Made by a program: the position numbers and the translations under genes. 64,000 nucleotides of DNA, taken from Kitasatospora sp. NBC_01250. Its GTDB lineage: Bacteria > Actinomycetota > Actinomycetes > Streptomycetales > Streptomycetaceae. Positions 38,769-48,354 of the stretch are shown here, piece after piece; positions within the stretch are counted from its first letter, which is position 1; every line of letters begins with the position of its first letter. The DNA is taken from NCBI RefSeq assembly GCF_036226465.1, contig NZ_CP108476.1, positions 1,984,001 through 2,048,000 of the forward strand, read 5' to 3'. The notes under the pieces are model-generated. The model was not told where the DNA came from. It did no database searches and saw only the letters and a list, made by a program, of their open reading frames with translations.

Positions 38769-41700
38769 TCAGTGCTTCTCGGTGACGCCGGCGGAGTCGA
38801 AGGTGGCTACATCGTGCATCGCCCGCGCCGCGCTCTGCACCAGCGGGAGGGCCAGCAGAGCACCGGTCCCCTCGCCGAGCCGCAGGTCGAGGTCGATCAG
38901 CGGGCGCAGGCCGAGCTTGGCCAGCGCGGCCTGGTGACCGGGCTCGGCCGAGCGGTGGCCCGCGATGCAGGCGGCCAGCACCTCGGGGGCGATGGCCTTG
39001 GCGGCCAGGGCCGCCGAACCGGCGATCACCCCGTCCAGGATCACCGGCGTGCGCAGGCTGGCCGCGCCGAGCAGGAAGCCGGCGATCGCGGCGTGCTCCA
39101 GCCCGCCGACCGCGGCCAGCACGCCGAGCGGGTCGGTCGGGTCCGGGTGGTGCAGCTCCAGGGCGCGGCGGATCACCTCGACCTTGCGGGCGTGCGTCTC
39201 GTCGTCGATGCCGGTGCCGCGCCCGGTGACCTCGGCCGGGTCGGTGCCGGTGAAGACCGCGATCAGGGCCGCCGAGGCGGTGGTGTTGGCGATGCCCATG
39301 TCGCCGGTGATCAGCACCCGGTTGCCGGCCGCGACCAGGTCGCGGGCGGTCTCGATGCCGATCTCCAGCGCCTTGAGCGCCTCCTCCCGGGTCATCGCCG
39401 GGCCCTGGGTCATGTCGTCGGTGCCCGGCTTGACCTTGCGCGGCAGCAGCCCGGTGGTGCGGCCCTGCTGGACGGCGGCCGGCAGCTCGGTGGCCACGCC
39501 CACGTCCACCACGCAGACCTCGGCGCCGATCTGGTTCGCGAAGGCGTTCACCACCGCGCCGCCGGCCAGGAAGTTGGCCACCATCTGAGCGGTGACCTCC
39601 TGGGGCCAGGGGGTGACGCCCTGGGCGTGCACGCCGTGGTCGGCCGCGAAGACCGCGACGCAGGCGGGCTCGGGGATCGGCGGCGGGCACTTGCGGGACA
39701 GGCCGCACAGCTGGGCGGAGATGATCTCCAGCATGCCGAGCGAGCCGGCCGGCTTGGTCATCCGCTTCTGCCGGTCCCAGGCCTCGCCGAGCGCCTTGGC
39801 GTCCAGCGGGCGGATGGTGCGCAGGGCCTCGGCGAGCACGCCGCGCGGCTCCTCGCCGGGCAGTGCCCGGTTGCCGTACTGCTCCTCGTGGACCACCCAG
39901 GAGAGCGGGCGCTTCTTGGCCCAGCCCTGCTGCTGCAGCTCGGGCTCGTCCGGGAAGGCGTCCACGTAGCCGACGCAGAGGTAGGCGACGACCTCCAGGT
40001 GCTCGGGCAGGCCGAGCTCGCGGACCATCTCCTCCTCGTCGAAGAAGCTCACCCAGCCGACGCCCAGGCCCTCGGCGCGGGCGGCCAGCCAGAGGTTCTC
40101 CACCGCCAGCGCGGCGGAGTAGGGGGCCATCTGGGGCTGGGTGTGCCGGCCCAGGGTGTGCCGGCCGCCACGGGTGCGGTCGGCGGTGACCACGATGTTC
40201 ACCGGGGTCTCGAGGATGGCCTCGATCTTGATTTCCTTGAACTGCTTGGCGCGGCCCTTGGGCAGCGAGTCCGCGTAGGCCTCGCGCTGACGGACGGCCA
40301 GCTCGTGCATCCGCTGCCGGGTCTCGGAGGAGCGGATCACCACGAAGTCCCAGGGCTGCGAGTAGCCGACGCTGGGGGCGGTGTGGGCCGCCTCCAGGAC
40401 GCGCAGCAGCACCTCGTGCGGGACGGGGTCGGGGCGGAAGCCGTTGCGGATGTCGCGGCGCTCGCGCATCACCTGGTGGACGGCCTCGCGCATCGGGTCG
40501 TCGTAGCCGGGGGCGGCCGGGGCGCGGGGTTCGGCGGGCTCCGTGGGCTCGGCGGACTCGGTGGCCTCGGTGGCCTCCGTCGGCTCCGCGGTCCCGGGAG
40601 CGGCGGCGGCCTCGGGGGCCTCGGCTGCTTCCGGGGCCTCGGGGGAAGTTGCGGCCTCGGGAGCGGTTGCTGCCTCGGGGGCCGCGGACGCCTCGGCGGC
40701 CGGGGCGCCGGGGGTCTCGGTGGCGGCGGGCGCCTCGCTGGGCTCGGCGGCGGCGGCCTGGGGGGCGGCTTCGGCGGCGGGCTCGGCCGCGGGCTCCGGG
40801 GCCGGCTCGGCCGCCGGCTCGGTGGCGGGCTCGGCCGCGGGTGCCACGGCGGGCTCGGCGACCGCCTCGGCAGCGGGCTCCGCGGCGGGCGCTATCCCGG
40901 GAGCGGGGTCGGCGACCGGGGCGCCGGCGGCCTGGGCCTGGGGCTGCTCCGCCGGGGCGGGCTGCTCCGCCGGCGCGACCTCGGGCTGCGGCTCGGTGGC
41001 GGTCGGCTCCACGACCAGGCCGAGCGGGGCGGGCGCGGCCAGGAAGGCGGCGATCCGACGCGGCGGGGCGGCCTGGGCCGGGACCTCCGGGGCCGGGGCG
41101 GCCTCGGGAGCCGCCTCGGCGGCGGGCTCGGTGGGCTGCGGCGGCACGGCCTCGGCGGCGGGCGCGGCGACAGCGGGCTCCGTGACGGGCTCGGCAGCCG
41201 GCGCCACGGAGGCGGCCTCGGCCGGGGTCGCGGAGGGGACCGGAGCGGGCGTCGAAGTCAGGGTCGGCTCCTCAGCCTGGTTGGTCTCCGGGGCCGGGGC
41301 GGCGACCGGGGCGGCTTCCGCCGACGGTGCGTCAACGGGAGTCTCGGCCGACTCGTCCTGCTGGGCCTGCTGGGCCTGCTGGGCCTGTTCGGTCGGCTGC
41401 GCTGCGGCGGGCTCCGCGGGCGTGGTCCCGGCGGCCGGTTCGGCCGGTGCGGCGGCCTGCAGCACGGTGGGGTCAGCGGCGTCCGGGGTCACGGCCTCGG
41501 GGGTCACCACCTCGGCGGCGGCCTCGGTGGGCGCAGCCTCCGGGGCGATGGCGGGCTCGGCAACCGGCTCGGCCGGGGCGGCGTTCTGGGCCGCCGCGGC
41601 CTCGGCGCCCTCGGCGGCGGTCGGCTCGGCCACCGGGGCCGCCACGACGGGCTCCGCCACCGGGGCGGGCTCCGCGAGCGGAGCGGCTTCCGCAGCCGGA

Positions 41701-42791
41701 GCGGCTTCCCCGACCGGGACGGCGGGCACCGACGGTGACTCGCTCGAGGTGGCCTGAGCCGGGATCACCACCGCATCGGCAGGCGGCTCGGCCGGCTCCG
41801 GGGCGGCCACGGCCACCGGGGCCGCGGGCGTGACGACCGGGATGCCGTGCGGCGGCGTGGTGCCCGGCGCGGACGGACCGCGGTCGGCCAGCGAACGGAC
41901 CGGCACCTGACCGGTCATCAGCGAGGGGTCCGGAATCGGCGGACCGGCGTGCAGCGGGCGGCGGGCGGGCGCGGCGACGGACTCCGCCGGCGCGGCGGCC
42001 TGCGGCACGGCGACGGGCACGGCGGGCGCGGTGAGGACGACGGTCTGCAGATCCGGCTCGACCGGGGCGACGGCCTCGGCGACCAGGCCGGGCGGGTCCA
42101 CCGGCGGCCAGGAGGGCTCGACCGGGGTACCGGCCGGCGGCTGCTCGGCGGGCTGCTCCACCGGCGCGACCGCGGTGGCCGACCCGGCGTCAGGCTGGAC
42201 CGGCGCGACGGGCGCGACGGGCGCGATCGGCTCCAGGAAGACCGGGGCGACCGAGACGAGCCCGGGGGCCGGCTCCGGAGCGGCCACCGGCTGCGGCGGG
42301 ACGACCTGCGGGGCCACCGGCTGCGGAGCGACGGGTTGGGGAGCGACGGGCTGGGGTGCCAGGGGCTGCGGGGCGGGCGAAGCCGGCGCGGCCAGCGCGG
42401 AGGCGGCGCCGGCCGGGGCGATCGGGGTGGGCACCGGAACGGTGGCGGACGGGAAGGCCACCCCGTCCGCGGTGTACACCGGGTAGCCCGTGCCCGGCAG
42501 GCCGCCCTGCGGCGCGAGGGCCTCACCGAGCGAGACCACCGGCGCGGTGGACGCGTCGCTCCAGGAGCCCTGCGGACCCGGCATCAGCAGGACGTCGTCC
42601 TCGTCGTCGAGCTGGTCCACCCGGTCGGGCTGGTCGATGAAGGTGTAGCCCGCACCCGACACTGCTGCCGGTACGGCCTGGCCGACGAGGTCGGTGCCCC
42701 ACCCGCCACCTCCCTGTGCCGGATCAGTCCCGGTCCCGGGGAGCAGGTGCTCCGGCCGTCCCTCGTTGGGGACGTGACCGCCGTCGGTCAT
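38769..42791 (-). CDS. cobT: BluB-CobT fusion with long disordered N-terminus
   Basis: 1340-residue protein joining two enzymes of lower-ligand assembly. Residues about 1-90 are acidic; about 90-760 are an Ala/Pro/Glu-rich low-complexity linker. A flavin nitroreductase-like BluB domain (about 766-980, with SVGYSQPWDFVV and VGWVSFFDEEEMV) would make 5,6-dimethylbenzimidazole. A complete CobT domain (about 983-1340, with VFAADHGVHAQGV and LITGDMGIANTT) would attach it to phosphoribose. ATG 42791 has GGAG eight bases upstream. The single chain would hand dimethylbenzimidazole from one active site to the next. Catalytic residues look intact; the linker function is unknown. Confidence 0.9.
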   Translation of the reverse strand: MTDGGHVPNEGRPEHLLPGTGTDPAQGGGGWGTDLVGQAVPAAVSGAGYTFIDQPDRVDQLDDEDDVLLMPGPQGSWSDASTAPVVSLGEALAPQGGLPGTGYPVYTADGVAFPSATVPVPTPIAPAGAASALAAPASPAPQPLAPQPVAPQPVAPQPVAPQVVPPQPVAAPEPAPGLVSVAPVFLEPIAPVAPVAPVQPDAGSATAVAPVEQPAEQPPAGTPVEPSWPPVDPPGLVAEAVAPVEPDLQTVVLTAPAVPVAVPQAAAPAESVAAPARRPLHAGPPIPDPSLMTGQVPVRSLADRGPSAPGTTPPHGIPVVTPAAPVAVAAPEPAEPPADAVVIPAQATSSESPSVPAVPVGEAAPAAEAAPLAEPAPVAEPVVAAPVAEPTAAEGAEAAAAQNAAPAEPVAEPAIAPEAAPTEAAAEVVTPEAVTPDAADPTVLQAAAPAEPAAGTTPAEPAAAQPTEQAQQAQQAQQDESAETPVDAPSAEAAPVAAPAPETNQAEEPTLTSTPAPVPSATPAEAASVAPAAEPVTEPAVAAPAAEAVPPQPTEPAAEAAPEAAPAPEVPAQAAPPRRIAAFLAAPAPLGLVVEPTATEPQPEVAPAEQPAPAEQPQAQAAGAPVADPAPGIAPAAEPAAEAVAEPAVAPAAEPATEPAAEPAPEPAAEPAAEAAPQAAAAEPSEAPAATETPGAPAAEASAAPEAATAPEAATSPEAPEAAEAPEAAAAPGTAEPTEATEATESAEPTEPAEPRAPAAPGYDDPMREAVHQVMRERRDIRNGFRPDPVPHEVLLRVLEAAHTAPSVGYSQPWDFVVIRSSETRQRMHELAVRQREAYADSLPKGRAKQFKEIKIEAILETPVNIVVTADRTRGGRHTLGRHTQPQMAPYSAALAVENLWLAARAEGLGVGWVSFFDEEEMVRELGLPEHLEVVAYLCVGYVDAFPDEPELQQQGWAKKRPLSWVVHEEQYGNRALPGEEPRGVLAEALRTIRPLDAKALGEAWDRQKRMTKPAGSLGMLEIISAQLCGLSRKCPPPIPEPACVAVFAADHGVHAQGVTPWPQEVTAQMVANFLAGGAVVNAFANQIGAEVCVVDVGVATELPAAVQQGRTTGLLPRKVKPGTDDMTQGPAMTREEALKALEIGIETARDLVAAGNRVLITGDMGIANTTASAALIAVFTGTDPAEVTGRGTGIDDETHARKVEVIRRALELHHPDPTDPLGVLAAVGGLEHAAIAGFLLGAASLRTPVILDGVIAGSAALAAKAIAPEVLAACIAGHRSAEPGHQAALAKLGLRPLIDLDLRLGEGTGALLALPLVQSAARAMHDVATFDSAGVTEKH

Positions 42792-43306
42792 GTCAACACT
42801 CCTTCCAGGCCGCTTCCGCGTCCTTGGCGGCCCGGTCGCCGACCAAGGCGCACCGCCCGCTTCGGGTCCAAGCCGCGTGCCGGCCCACCCACAGTCCAAC
42901 CTGCCGGCCGTCGCACGTGGTGCGCGACAGCCGTGGGCCGCCCGGTGGTCCCGGTGTCCGGCGGCGCTGACCGGCCCCGATCGGGGTAGCCGGTCACCGT
43001 TCACCGTCACCTGAACTAACGACAGCCCGGGGCAACCGGCACGACCGGCCCGGGCCCCGGGACATTCTCCCGGTCGGGCTGGTGTCAGTCGAATGCCCAC
43101 ACACCGATCCGCGTGTGGGTTGCACCACGTCGGTGCCGACCGCCGTACGAAGATCCCGAGCGGCGGTCGGATCGTCAGACTACCGGCCTCAACTGACCGC
43201 TCAGCGGTACGGTGTCCGATTCGTCCTCGATTGTCAGTTCGTCAGGAACCGACTTCCCAGCAGGTGGGACGCGGCTCCCAGGGCTTCGAGGCCTGGGAGG
43301 TTCCCG
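42792..43306. other. Intergenic region between cobL and the bluB-cobT fusion gene
   Basis: 515 bp with no supported gene. It contains the presumed promoter of the fusion gene, a small 8-bp inverted repeat (43275-43282 with 43292-43299) just after cobL, and CG-rich repeats. I looked for a cobalamin riboswitch on the minus strand and did not find its conserved core. Confidence 0.6.
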
Positions 43307-44527
43307 TCAGGCGGTGGCCTCGGCCCACAGGAGCACGCTGCTCTCCCCCGGGCCGATGCTCAGCCCGCCGTCGGCGGTGAGCGGGGCGGACTGCAGGAGC
43401 GCGCCCTCGACCTGGTAGCCCGCGGCCGCGACCACCCCCCGGATCGCCTCGGCCTCGCCGAGCGTGCGGGCCAGTGCCACCAGTCGGCCCGGACGGCGGG
43501 TCAGCACCGCGGCGACCGCCTCGGCACCGCCGTGCTCCACCACCACCGCGTCCGGCTCCGGCAGCCCGCCGAGCACCTCGGGCGGCTGGCCGGCGGCCGT
43601 CTCCACCTCGACCCCGTACCGGCGCGCGTTGACCGCGATCCGCGCGCAGGTGGCCGCGTCCGCCTCCACCGCGACCACGGCCGCGCCGAACCGCGCCGTC
43701 TCGACGGCGAGTGCGCCGCTGCCGGCGCCCACGTTCCAGACCAGGTCGCCCGGCCCGGGGCCGAGCCGGGCCAGGATCACCGCGCGCGCCTGCGGGGAGA
43801 GGATCTGCGCGCTCTCGCCGTCGTACGCGTCGCCGGGCAGCGCCCAGCCGCGCTCGGCGGCCGGGTAGCCGACCGGCCGCCCGGCCAGCCAGCCGGAGGG
43901 CGCGTCCACGGCCTGGGTTTGCGCGTTGCCGCCGATCACCAGCACCACGTTGGGCTCGCGCCAGTCGTGGTCGGGCACCCGGTCGGAGGTGAGCACGGTG
44001 ACGTCCTCGTCCTCGGTGCCGAGCGCCTCGCAGACCACGAAGGTGCGGTGCACCCCACGCAGCATCAGGGCCAGCTCGCTGGGCCCGGCGTCGGGGCTGG
44101 TCAGCACCGCGACCTTGGAGTGGGCGCGGCAGACGTTGGCCGCCCGGCGCAGCCGTCCGCCGTGCGTGCTGACCACCTGGGCGTCCTCCCAGGGCATGCC
44201 GGCGCGGGCGAAGGCGGCGGCGACCGAGGAGACGGCCGGCAGCACCTCCAGCTCCAGGCCGTACTCGGGCCGGCGCAGGGTGCGCACCACGCCGAAGAAG
44301 CCGGGATCCCCCTCGGCGACCACCACCACCGCCCCGCGGTGCTCGGCGATCCGACGGGCCGCCAGTTCGACGCTGCCGAGCGCGATCCGTTCGGCAGCGG
44401 CCGGCACCGGCAGTGCGTTGAGCTGGTAGGGCGCCCCCGCCACCAGGGTGGCCGCGGCGAGTGCGGCAGCGGCCGCCTCGGTCAGCGGCGTGCCGTCCCA
44501 CCCGATGACCGTGATCCGGTCCGCCAT
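43307..44527 (-). CDS. cobL: Precorrin-6Y C5,15-methyltransferase (decarboxylating), CobL type
   Basis: 406-residue bifunctional enzyme of corrin-ring synthesis. The N-terminal half (about 1-210) is a SAM-dependent CbiE methyltransferase with GDPGFFGVVRTL (about 72-83) and PAVSSVAAAFARAG. The C-terminal half (about 215-400) is CbiT-like with LVWNVGAGSGALAVETA (about 259-275), a class I SAM-binding loop. It methylates C5 and C15 and decarboxylates precorrin-6Y or its cobalt analogue. ATG 44527 is chosen; GGGAGA lies upstream. A weak hairpin follows. Confidence 0.88.
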   Translation of the reverse strand: MADRITVIGWDGTPLTEAAAAALAAATLVAGAPYQLNALPVPAAAERIALGSVELAARRIAEHRGAVVVVAEGDPGFFGVVRTLRRPEYGLELEVLPAVSSVAAAFARAGMPWEDAQVVSTHGGRLRRAANVCRAHSKVAVLTSPDAGPSELALMLRGVHRTFVVCEALGTEDEDVTVLTSDRVPDHDWREPNVVLVIGGNAQTQAVDAPSGWLAGRPVGYPAAERGWALPGDAYDGESAQILSPQARAVILARLGPGPGDLVWNVGAGSGALAVETARFGAAVVAVEADAATCARIAVNARRYGVEVETAAGQPPEVLGGLPEPDAVVVEHGGAEAVAAVLTRRPGRLVALARTLGEAEAIRGVVAAAGYQVEGALLQSAPLTADGGLSIGPGESSVLLWAEATA

Positions 44528-44729
44528 CGCGGCTGTTCTCCCTCGATTCCCGCCACACGACTGGCCACGGCGCACGGCGGTCGCGCGGCGGGCTCCGGGC
44601 TGGTCCGGGACCGCGGACGCGAGGTGTACCCACCCCCGCCGCAAGGTCATCCGTCCCGCAGAGGAGGTTACCTGGTGGGCGGGTGCGGTGGCCGCGCGGC
44701 TCGTGCCCCTCCCGGCCGCCAGGAGGGTT

Positions 44730-45356
44730 CTACTCCCGGTGGAGTCCGGCGAAGGAGGGGTGGGCGGGCTCCAGCGGTTCGAGGTCCTCCGGCAGCAGGC
44801 TCCAGACGATCAGGTCGCTGCGGCTCTCCTCCCCCGCCGAGCCCACCTCGCCGGTGCGCACTATCCAGGCGCTGCGCAGCACGCCCTCGCTGATGCAGCC
44901 GATCTTCTGGGCGACCTGCTGGGCGGCGGTGTTGCCGGCCGCGGTGCGCAGTTCGAGACGGAGGAAGCCGCGGTCCTCGAAGAGCCACTGGGCCACCCCG
45001 AGCAGCGACTCGACCGCGTAGCCCTCGCCGCGGGCCCAGGGAGCGGTGACGTAGGCGGCCTCGGTGCTCAGCAGGCGCCAGTCGGTGTTGCGCAGCTCGA
45101 CGGTGCCCACCAGACGCTGGGTCAGGTGCTCGGTGACGGCGAAGGCGATCCCGCGCCCCTCCGCGCGCAGTGCGGGCACCTGCCGGCGCACCCAGTGCAG
45201 CGCGTACTCGCGGGTGTAGGGCTGGGGGACGTCGGTCCAGCTGAGCACCAGGTCGTCGGCCATCATGGCGACCAGCTCCGGCACGTCGCCCTCCTCCAGA
45301 GGGCGCAGCAGCAGCCGTTCGGTGCTGATCGCGGTCTCGGGGAAACTCGCTGGCAT
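44730..45356 (-). CDS. GNAT acetyltransferase, RimJ/RimL-like
   Basis: 208-residue single-domain GNAT. The start ISTERLLLRPLEEGDVPEL is characteristic of the RimJ/RimL group, and APWARGEGYAVESLLGVAQWLFE (about 104-126) is the acetyl-CoA-binding region with the Q/RxxGxG/A pattern as ARGEGYA. Proteins of this group acetylate N-termini or small molecules; no substrate can be inferred. ATG 45356 has GAGGAG upstream. It sits between cobL and metQ. Confidence 0.75.
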   Translation of the reverse strand: MPASFPETAISTERLLLRPLEEGDVPELVAMMADDLVLSWTDVPQPYTREYALHWVRRQVPALRAEGRGIAFAVTEHLTQRLVGTVELRNTDWRLLSTEAAYVTAPWARGEGYAVESLLGVAQWLFEDRGFLRLELRTAAGNTAAQQVAQKIGCISEGVLRSAWIVRTGEVGSAGEESRSDLIVWSLLPEDLEPLEPAHPSFAGLHRE

Positions 45357-45461
45357 ACCGTCTCTCCTCGCCGGGTGGTGCACCCACCGTACGCCCCCGC
45401 GCGCGCCGGGTTCCGCCGCGGGTCGACGGGGCGTCAGATCCGACCGCCCGCGACACGCGCG

Positions 45462-45494
45462 CCGGGCCCCGCCGCGGGGTGCGGCGGGGCCCGG
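45462..45494 (-). terminator. Terminator after metQ
   Basis: Perfect 14-bp inverted repeat (45462-45475 with 45481-45494) with a 5-base loop, right after the metQ stop. Confidence 0.85.
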
Positions 45495-45514
45495 TCCGGT
45501 GCGCGGGTGCGGCT

Positions 45515-46342
45515 CTAGAAGGCCGGGATGACCGAGCCCTGGAAGGTGTCGTCGATGTACTTCTTCACCTCGTCGGAGTGCAGCAGCTGGGCCAGCTTCT
45601 GCACGCGCGGGTCGTTCTCGTGGCCCTTCTTGACCGCGAGCACGTTGGCGTAGGGGTTGCCCTGGGCCTTCTCCAGCAGGATCGCGTCGGTGGCCGGCTT
45701 GAGGCCGGCGCCCAGCGCGTTGTTGCCGTTGATCACCGAGGCGTCGACGTCGTCCAGGGCGCGCGGCAGCTGGGCGGCGTCCAGCTCCTTGAACTTGAGG
45801 TGCTTCGGGTTGCCGGTGATGTCGCGGATGGTGGCGCCGGTGCCGACGCCGTCCTTGAGGGTGATCACCTGGTTGTCGGCCAGCAGCTTGAGCGCGCGGC
45901 CCTCGTTGGTGGCGTCGTTGGGGACGGCCACCGAGGCGCCGTCGGCCAGGTCCGCGACCTTCTTGACCTTCTTCGAGTAGACGCCCAGCGGCTCCAGGTG
46001 GACGTTCTCCACGGGCACGATGTCGGTGCCGTGGGTCTTGTTGAAGTCGGTCAGGTAGGGGACGTGCTGGAAGAAGTTGGCATCGGCGGAGCCGTCCTGC
46101 ACGGCGGGGTTCTGCTGGGTGTAGTCCGAGACCTCCTTGACCGTCAGCTTCAGGCCCGCCTTGGCCGCCAGGTTGTCCCGGATGTAGTCCAGGATCTGGG
46201 CGTGCGGGGTGGGGCTGGCGACCACGACGAGCGGCTTGTCGGCGCTGTTCGAGGAGCTGGAGGAGCCGGACGAGCAGGCCGCCACGGAGAGCGTGAGGCC
46301 GGCGGTGGCGAGGACTGCGGTGTACTTCAGGACGGTACGCAC
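45515..46342 (-). CDS. metQ: Methionine ABC transporter substrate-binding lipoprotein
   Basis: 275-residue extracellular solute-binding protein of the NlpA/MetQ family, anchored by a lipid. The signal peptide ends in a lipobox with VAAC (Cys23), followed by a Ser-rich linker. The mature sequence has VVVASPTPHAQIL and DANFFQHVPYL, hallmarks of methionine-binding proteins. GTG 46342 has AAAGG upstream. It is the last gene of metN-metI-metQ and its ligand is probably L- or D-methionine. Confidence 0.93.
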   Translation of the reverse strand: MRTVLKYTAVLATAGLTLSVAACSSGSSSSSNSADKPLVVVASPTPHAQILDYIRDNLAAKAGLKLTVKEVSDYTQQNPAVQDGSADANFFQHVPYLTDFNKTHGTDIVPVENVHLEPLGVYSKKVKKVADLADGASVAVPNDATNEGRALKLLADNQVITLKDGVGTGATIRDITGNPKHLKFKELDAAQLPRALDDVDASVINGNNALGAGLKPATDAILLEKAQGNPYANVLAVKKGHENDPRVQKLAQLLHSDEVKKYIDDTFQGSVIPAF

Positions 46343-46432
46343 GAAAAGTGCCTTTCTCCGTTGTTACCAGGGGCCGCGCACCCGGGGGTCCGGGGGCGGA
46401 GGTCTTGTTGCGCGCCGGTGCGGCCGGGGCGG

Positions 46433-47134
46433 TCAGGCGGCCGGGCGGCGCAGCTTGGCCAGCAGGCCGGCGGCGGAGCCGCGGTGGGCCAGGCGGCGCC
46501 CGGCGAAGTCGCCGAGCAGCTGGACCAGGGTGACCAGGATCACCAGCTCGATCACGATGACGATCATGAAGTTGGTCTCGAAGCGCATGTAGCCGTAGGT
46601 GATCGCCAGGTTGCCCAGGCCGCCGCCGCCGACCGTGCCGGCCATCGCCGAGTAGCCGACCAGCGCGATCACCGTGGTGGTGAGGCCGGAGACCAGGGCG
46701 GGCAGGGCCTCGGGCAGCAGCGCCTTGCGGACCACCGCCCAGGTGCCGCCGCCCATCGACTGGACGGCCTCGACCAGCCCGCCGTCCACGCCGCGCACCG
46801 CGCTCTCCACCAGCCGGGCGAAGAACGGGATGGCGCCCACGGCCAGCGGCACGGTGGCCGCCTGCCAGCCGATCGTGGTGCCCACCACCCAGCGGGTGAA
46901 GGGGATCAGTGCGACCAGCAGGATCACGAAGGGCAGCGAGCGGCCGACGTTGACCACCGCGCCGATCACCTTGTTCACCGCGACGTTGCGCAGCAGCCCG
47001 CCCTTGTCGGTGAGCACCAGCAGCACGCCCAGCGGCAGGCCCACCAGCAGCGTGATCAGGGTGGCGATGCCGACCATCTGCAGGGTCTCGATGGTCGCGT
47101 CGTGCAGCAGGGGCTGCATGTCGTCCCAGTTCAT
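46433..47134 (-). CDS. metI: Methionine ABC transporter permease
   Basis: 233-residue integral membrane subunit of the MetNIQ importer with about five to six membrane helices. The EAA-type cytoplasmic loop VEAVQSMGGGTWAVVRKALLPEALPALVSG (about 120-149) contacts the ATPase MetN. Its ATG start overlaps the metN stop as ATGA (47131-47134), so the two are translationally coupled. A 90-bp gap separates it from metQ. Confidence 0.94.
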   Translation of the reverse strand: MNWDDMQPLLHDATIETLQMVGIATLITLLVGLPLGVLLVLTDKGGLLRNVAVNKVIGAVVNVGRSLPFVILLVALIPFTRWVVGTTIGWQAATVPLAVGAIPFFARLVESAVRGVDGGLVEAVQSMGGGTWAVVRKALLPEALPALVSGLTTTVIALVGYSAMAGTVGGGGLGNLAITYGYMRFETNFMIVIVIELVILVTLVQLLGDFAGRRLAHRGSAAGLLAKLRRPAA

Positions 47135-48153
47135 GCCAGAGCTCCGATCGCGCTGATGACGTCCACCTGAAGGCCCTGCTCGCGCAGGAAGCCGATCGGC
47201 ACCACGTTGTCCTGGTGGCTGCCGGGCAGCTCGACCCGCATCCGGCCGACCTGGCGGCCCCCGATGGTCTCCACCGCGGCGCCCAGGATGTTGACGTCGA
47301 CCTGGTAGGTCCGGGCGAGCAGGGAGACGAAGGGCCGGCCGGAGGTGTCGCCCTGGAAGGTGATCTCCAGCACCGTGCCGTCCGGGCGCCCGGTGCCGAA
47401 CTCGCTGAGCGGGAAGAGCTCGCGGGCGAGCTCGGAGCTGTCGGTGGCGACCAGGTCGGCGAGCGTGCCGGCCTCGGTGATCCGCCCGTCGCGCATCAGC
47501 GCGGCGGAGTCGCAGACCGACTTGATGACGTCCATCTCGTGGGTGATCAGCAGCACGGTCAGGCCGAGCTGCTGGTTGAGGTCGCGCAGCAGCTTGAGGA
47601 TCGAGCGGGTGGTCTCCGGGTCGAGCGCGGAGGTGGCCTCGTCGGAGAGCAGCACCTTGGGGTCGCCGGCCAGCGCCCGGGCGATGCCCACGCGCTGCTT
47701 CTGGCCGCCGGAGAGCTGGCTCGGGTAGGTGCGCGCCTTGTCGCCGAGGCCGACCAGGTCCAGCAGCTCGGCGGCCTTGCGGCGGCGCGCGGTGCGGTCC
47801 AGTCCGGTGAGCTCCAGCGGCAGCTCGACGTTCTGCTGCACGGTGCGCGAGGAGAGCAGGTTGAAGTGCTGGAAGACCATGCCGATCCGGCTGCGGGCGG
47901 CGCGCAGCTCGCGGCCGGCACGGTGCTCGCTGCCGCGCAGGGCGGTCAGCTCGACCCCGTCCACGGTGACCGTGCCGGAGCTGGGGCGCTCCAGCATGTT
48001 GACGCAGCGGATCAGCGTGCTCTTGCCCGCGCCGGAGGTGCCGACGACGCCGTACACCTCGCCTTCGCGTACGTGCAGGTCGACGCCGCGCAGGGCGCTG
48101 ACCTGCCGGCCGCGTGAGGTGTAGACCTTGGTGAGGTCCTTGGTGGTGATCAC
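47131..48153 (-). CDS. metN: Methionine ABC transporter ATP-binding protein
   Basis: 340-residue ATPase of the importer. Walker A is GTSGAGKST (38-46), the signature is LSGGQKQRVGIARAL and Walker B is VLLSDEATSALDP. The C-terminal NIL domain (about 265-340) binds methionine and inhibits transport when methionine is abundant. GTG 48153 is preceded by GGAAAG. The transcript leader upstream includes a 27-codon cysteine-rich ORF and a stem-loop, which suggests attenuation. Family membership is firm. Confidence 0.95.
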   Translation of the reverse strand: MITTKDLTKVYTSRGRQVSALRGVDLHVREGEVYGVVGTSGAGKSTLIRCVNMLERPSSGTVTVDGVELTALRGSEHRAGRELRAARSRIGMVFQHFNLLSSRTVQQNVELPLELTGLDRTARRRKAAELLDLVGLGDKARTYPSQLSGGQKQRVGIARALAGDPKVLLSDEATSALDPETTRSILKLLRDLNQQLGLTVLLITHEMDVIKSVCDSAALMRDGRITEAGTLADLVATDSSELARELFPLSEFGTGRPDGTVLEITFQGDTSGRPFVSLLARTYQVDVNILGAAVETIGGRQVGRMRVELPGSHQDNVVPIGFLREQGLQVDVISAIGALA

Positions 48154-48259
48154 AGCTGCTTTCCGATGGTCGGGGTCGGTGGGTCGTACACAGCCGGCCC
48201 GGACGCGGGCGTGGTGACGCCGTCGCCGGGGGCGGGGGATGTGACTCAGGAGGGTCTGG

Positions 48260-48315
48260 CTCGATCGGAGACTGCCGGAGTCCCGTGAAGGCTCAGCGGG
48301 AGGCGGCAGATCGAG
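48260..48315 (-). promoter_or_regulatory. Candidate attenuator stem-loop before metN
   Basis: On the minus strand CTCGAT/ATCGAG and CTGCCG/CGGCAG pair around a 6-base bulge, with a further CCCG/CGGG inside, giving an extended stem-loop at 48260-48315. It lies between the cysteine-rich leader ORF (stop at 48355) and the metN start, where an attenuator would be expected. No U-tract follows, so control could be by translation or Rho. Confidence 0.45.
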
Positions 48316-48354
48316 CGGGAGGGCGGGCAGCGGCCCGCGGGGCGAGAGGCCCGA

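Noticed and set aside
42792..43306. Cobalamin riboswitch before the bluB-cobT gene
   Set aside because: The conserved B12-box sequence (GCCACTG, or CAGTGGC on the plus strand) was not found on the relevant strand, and I cannot fold the region by eye.
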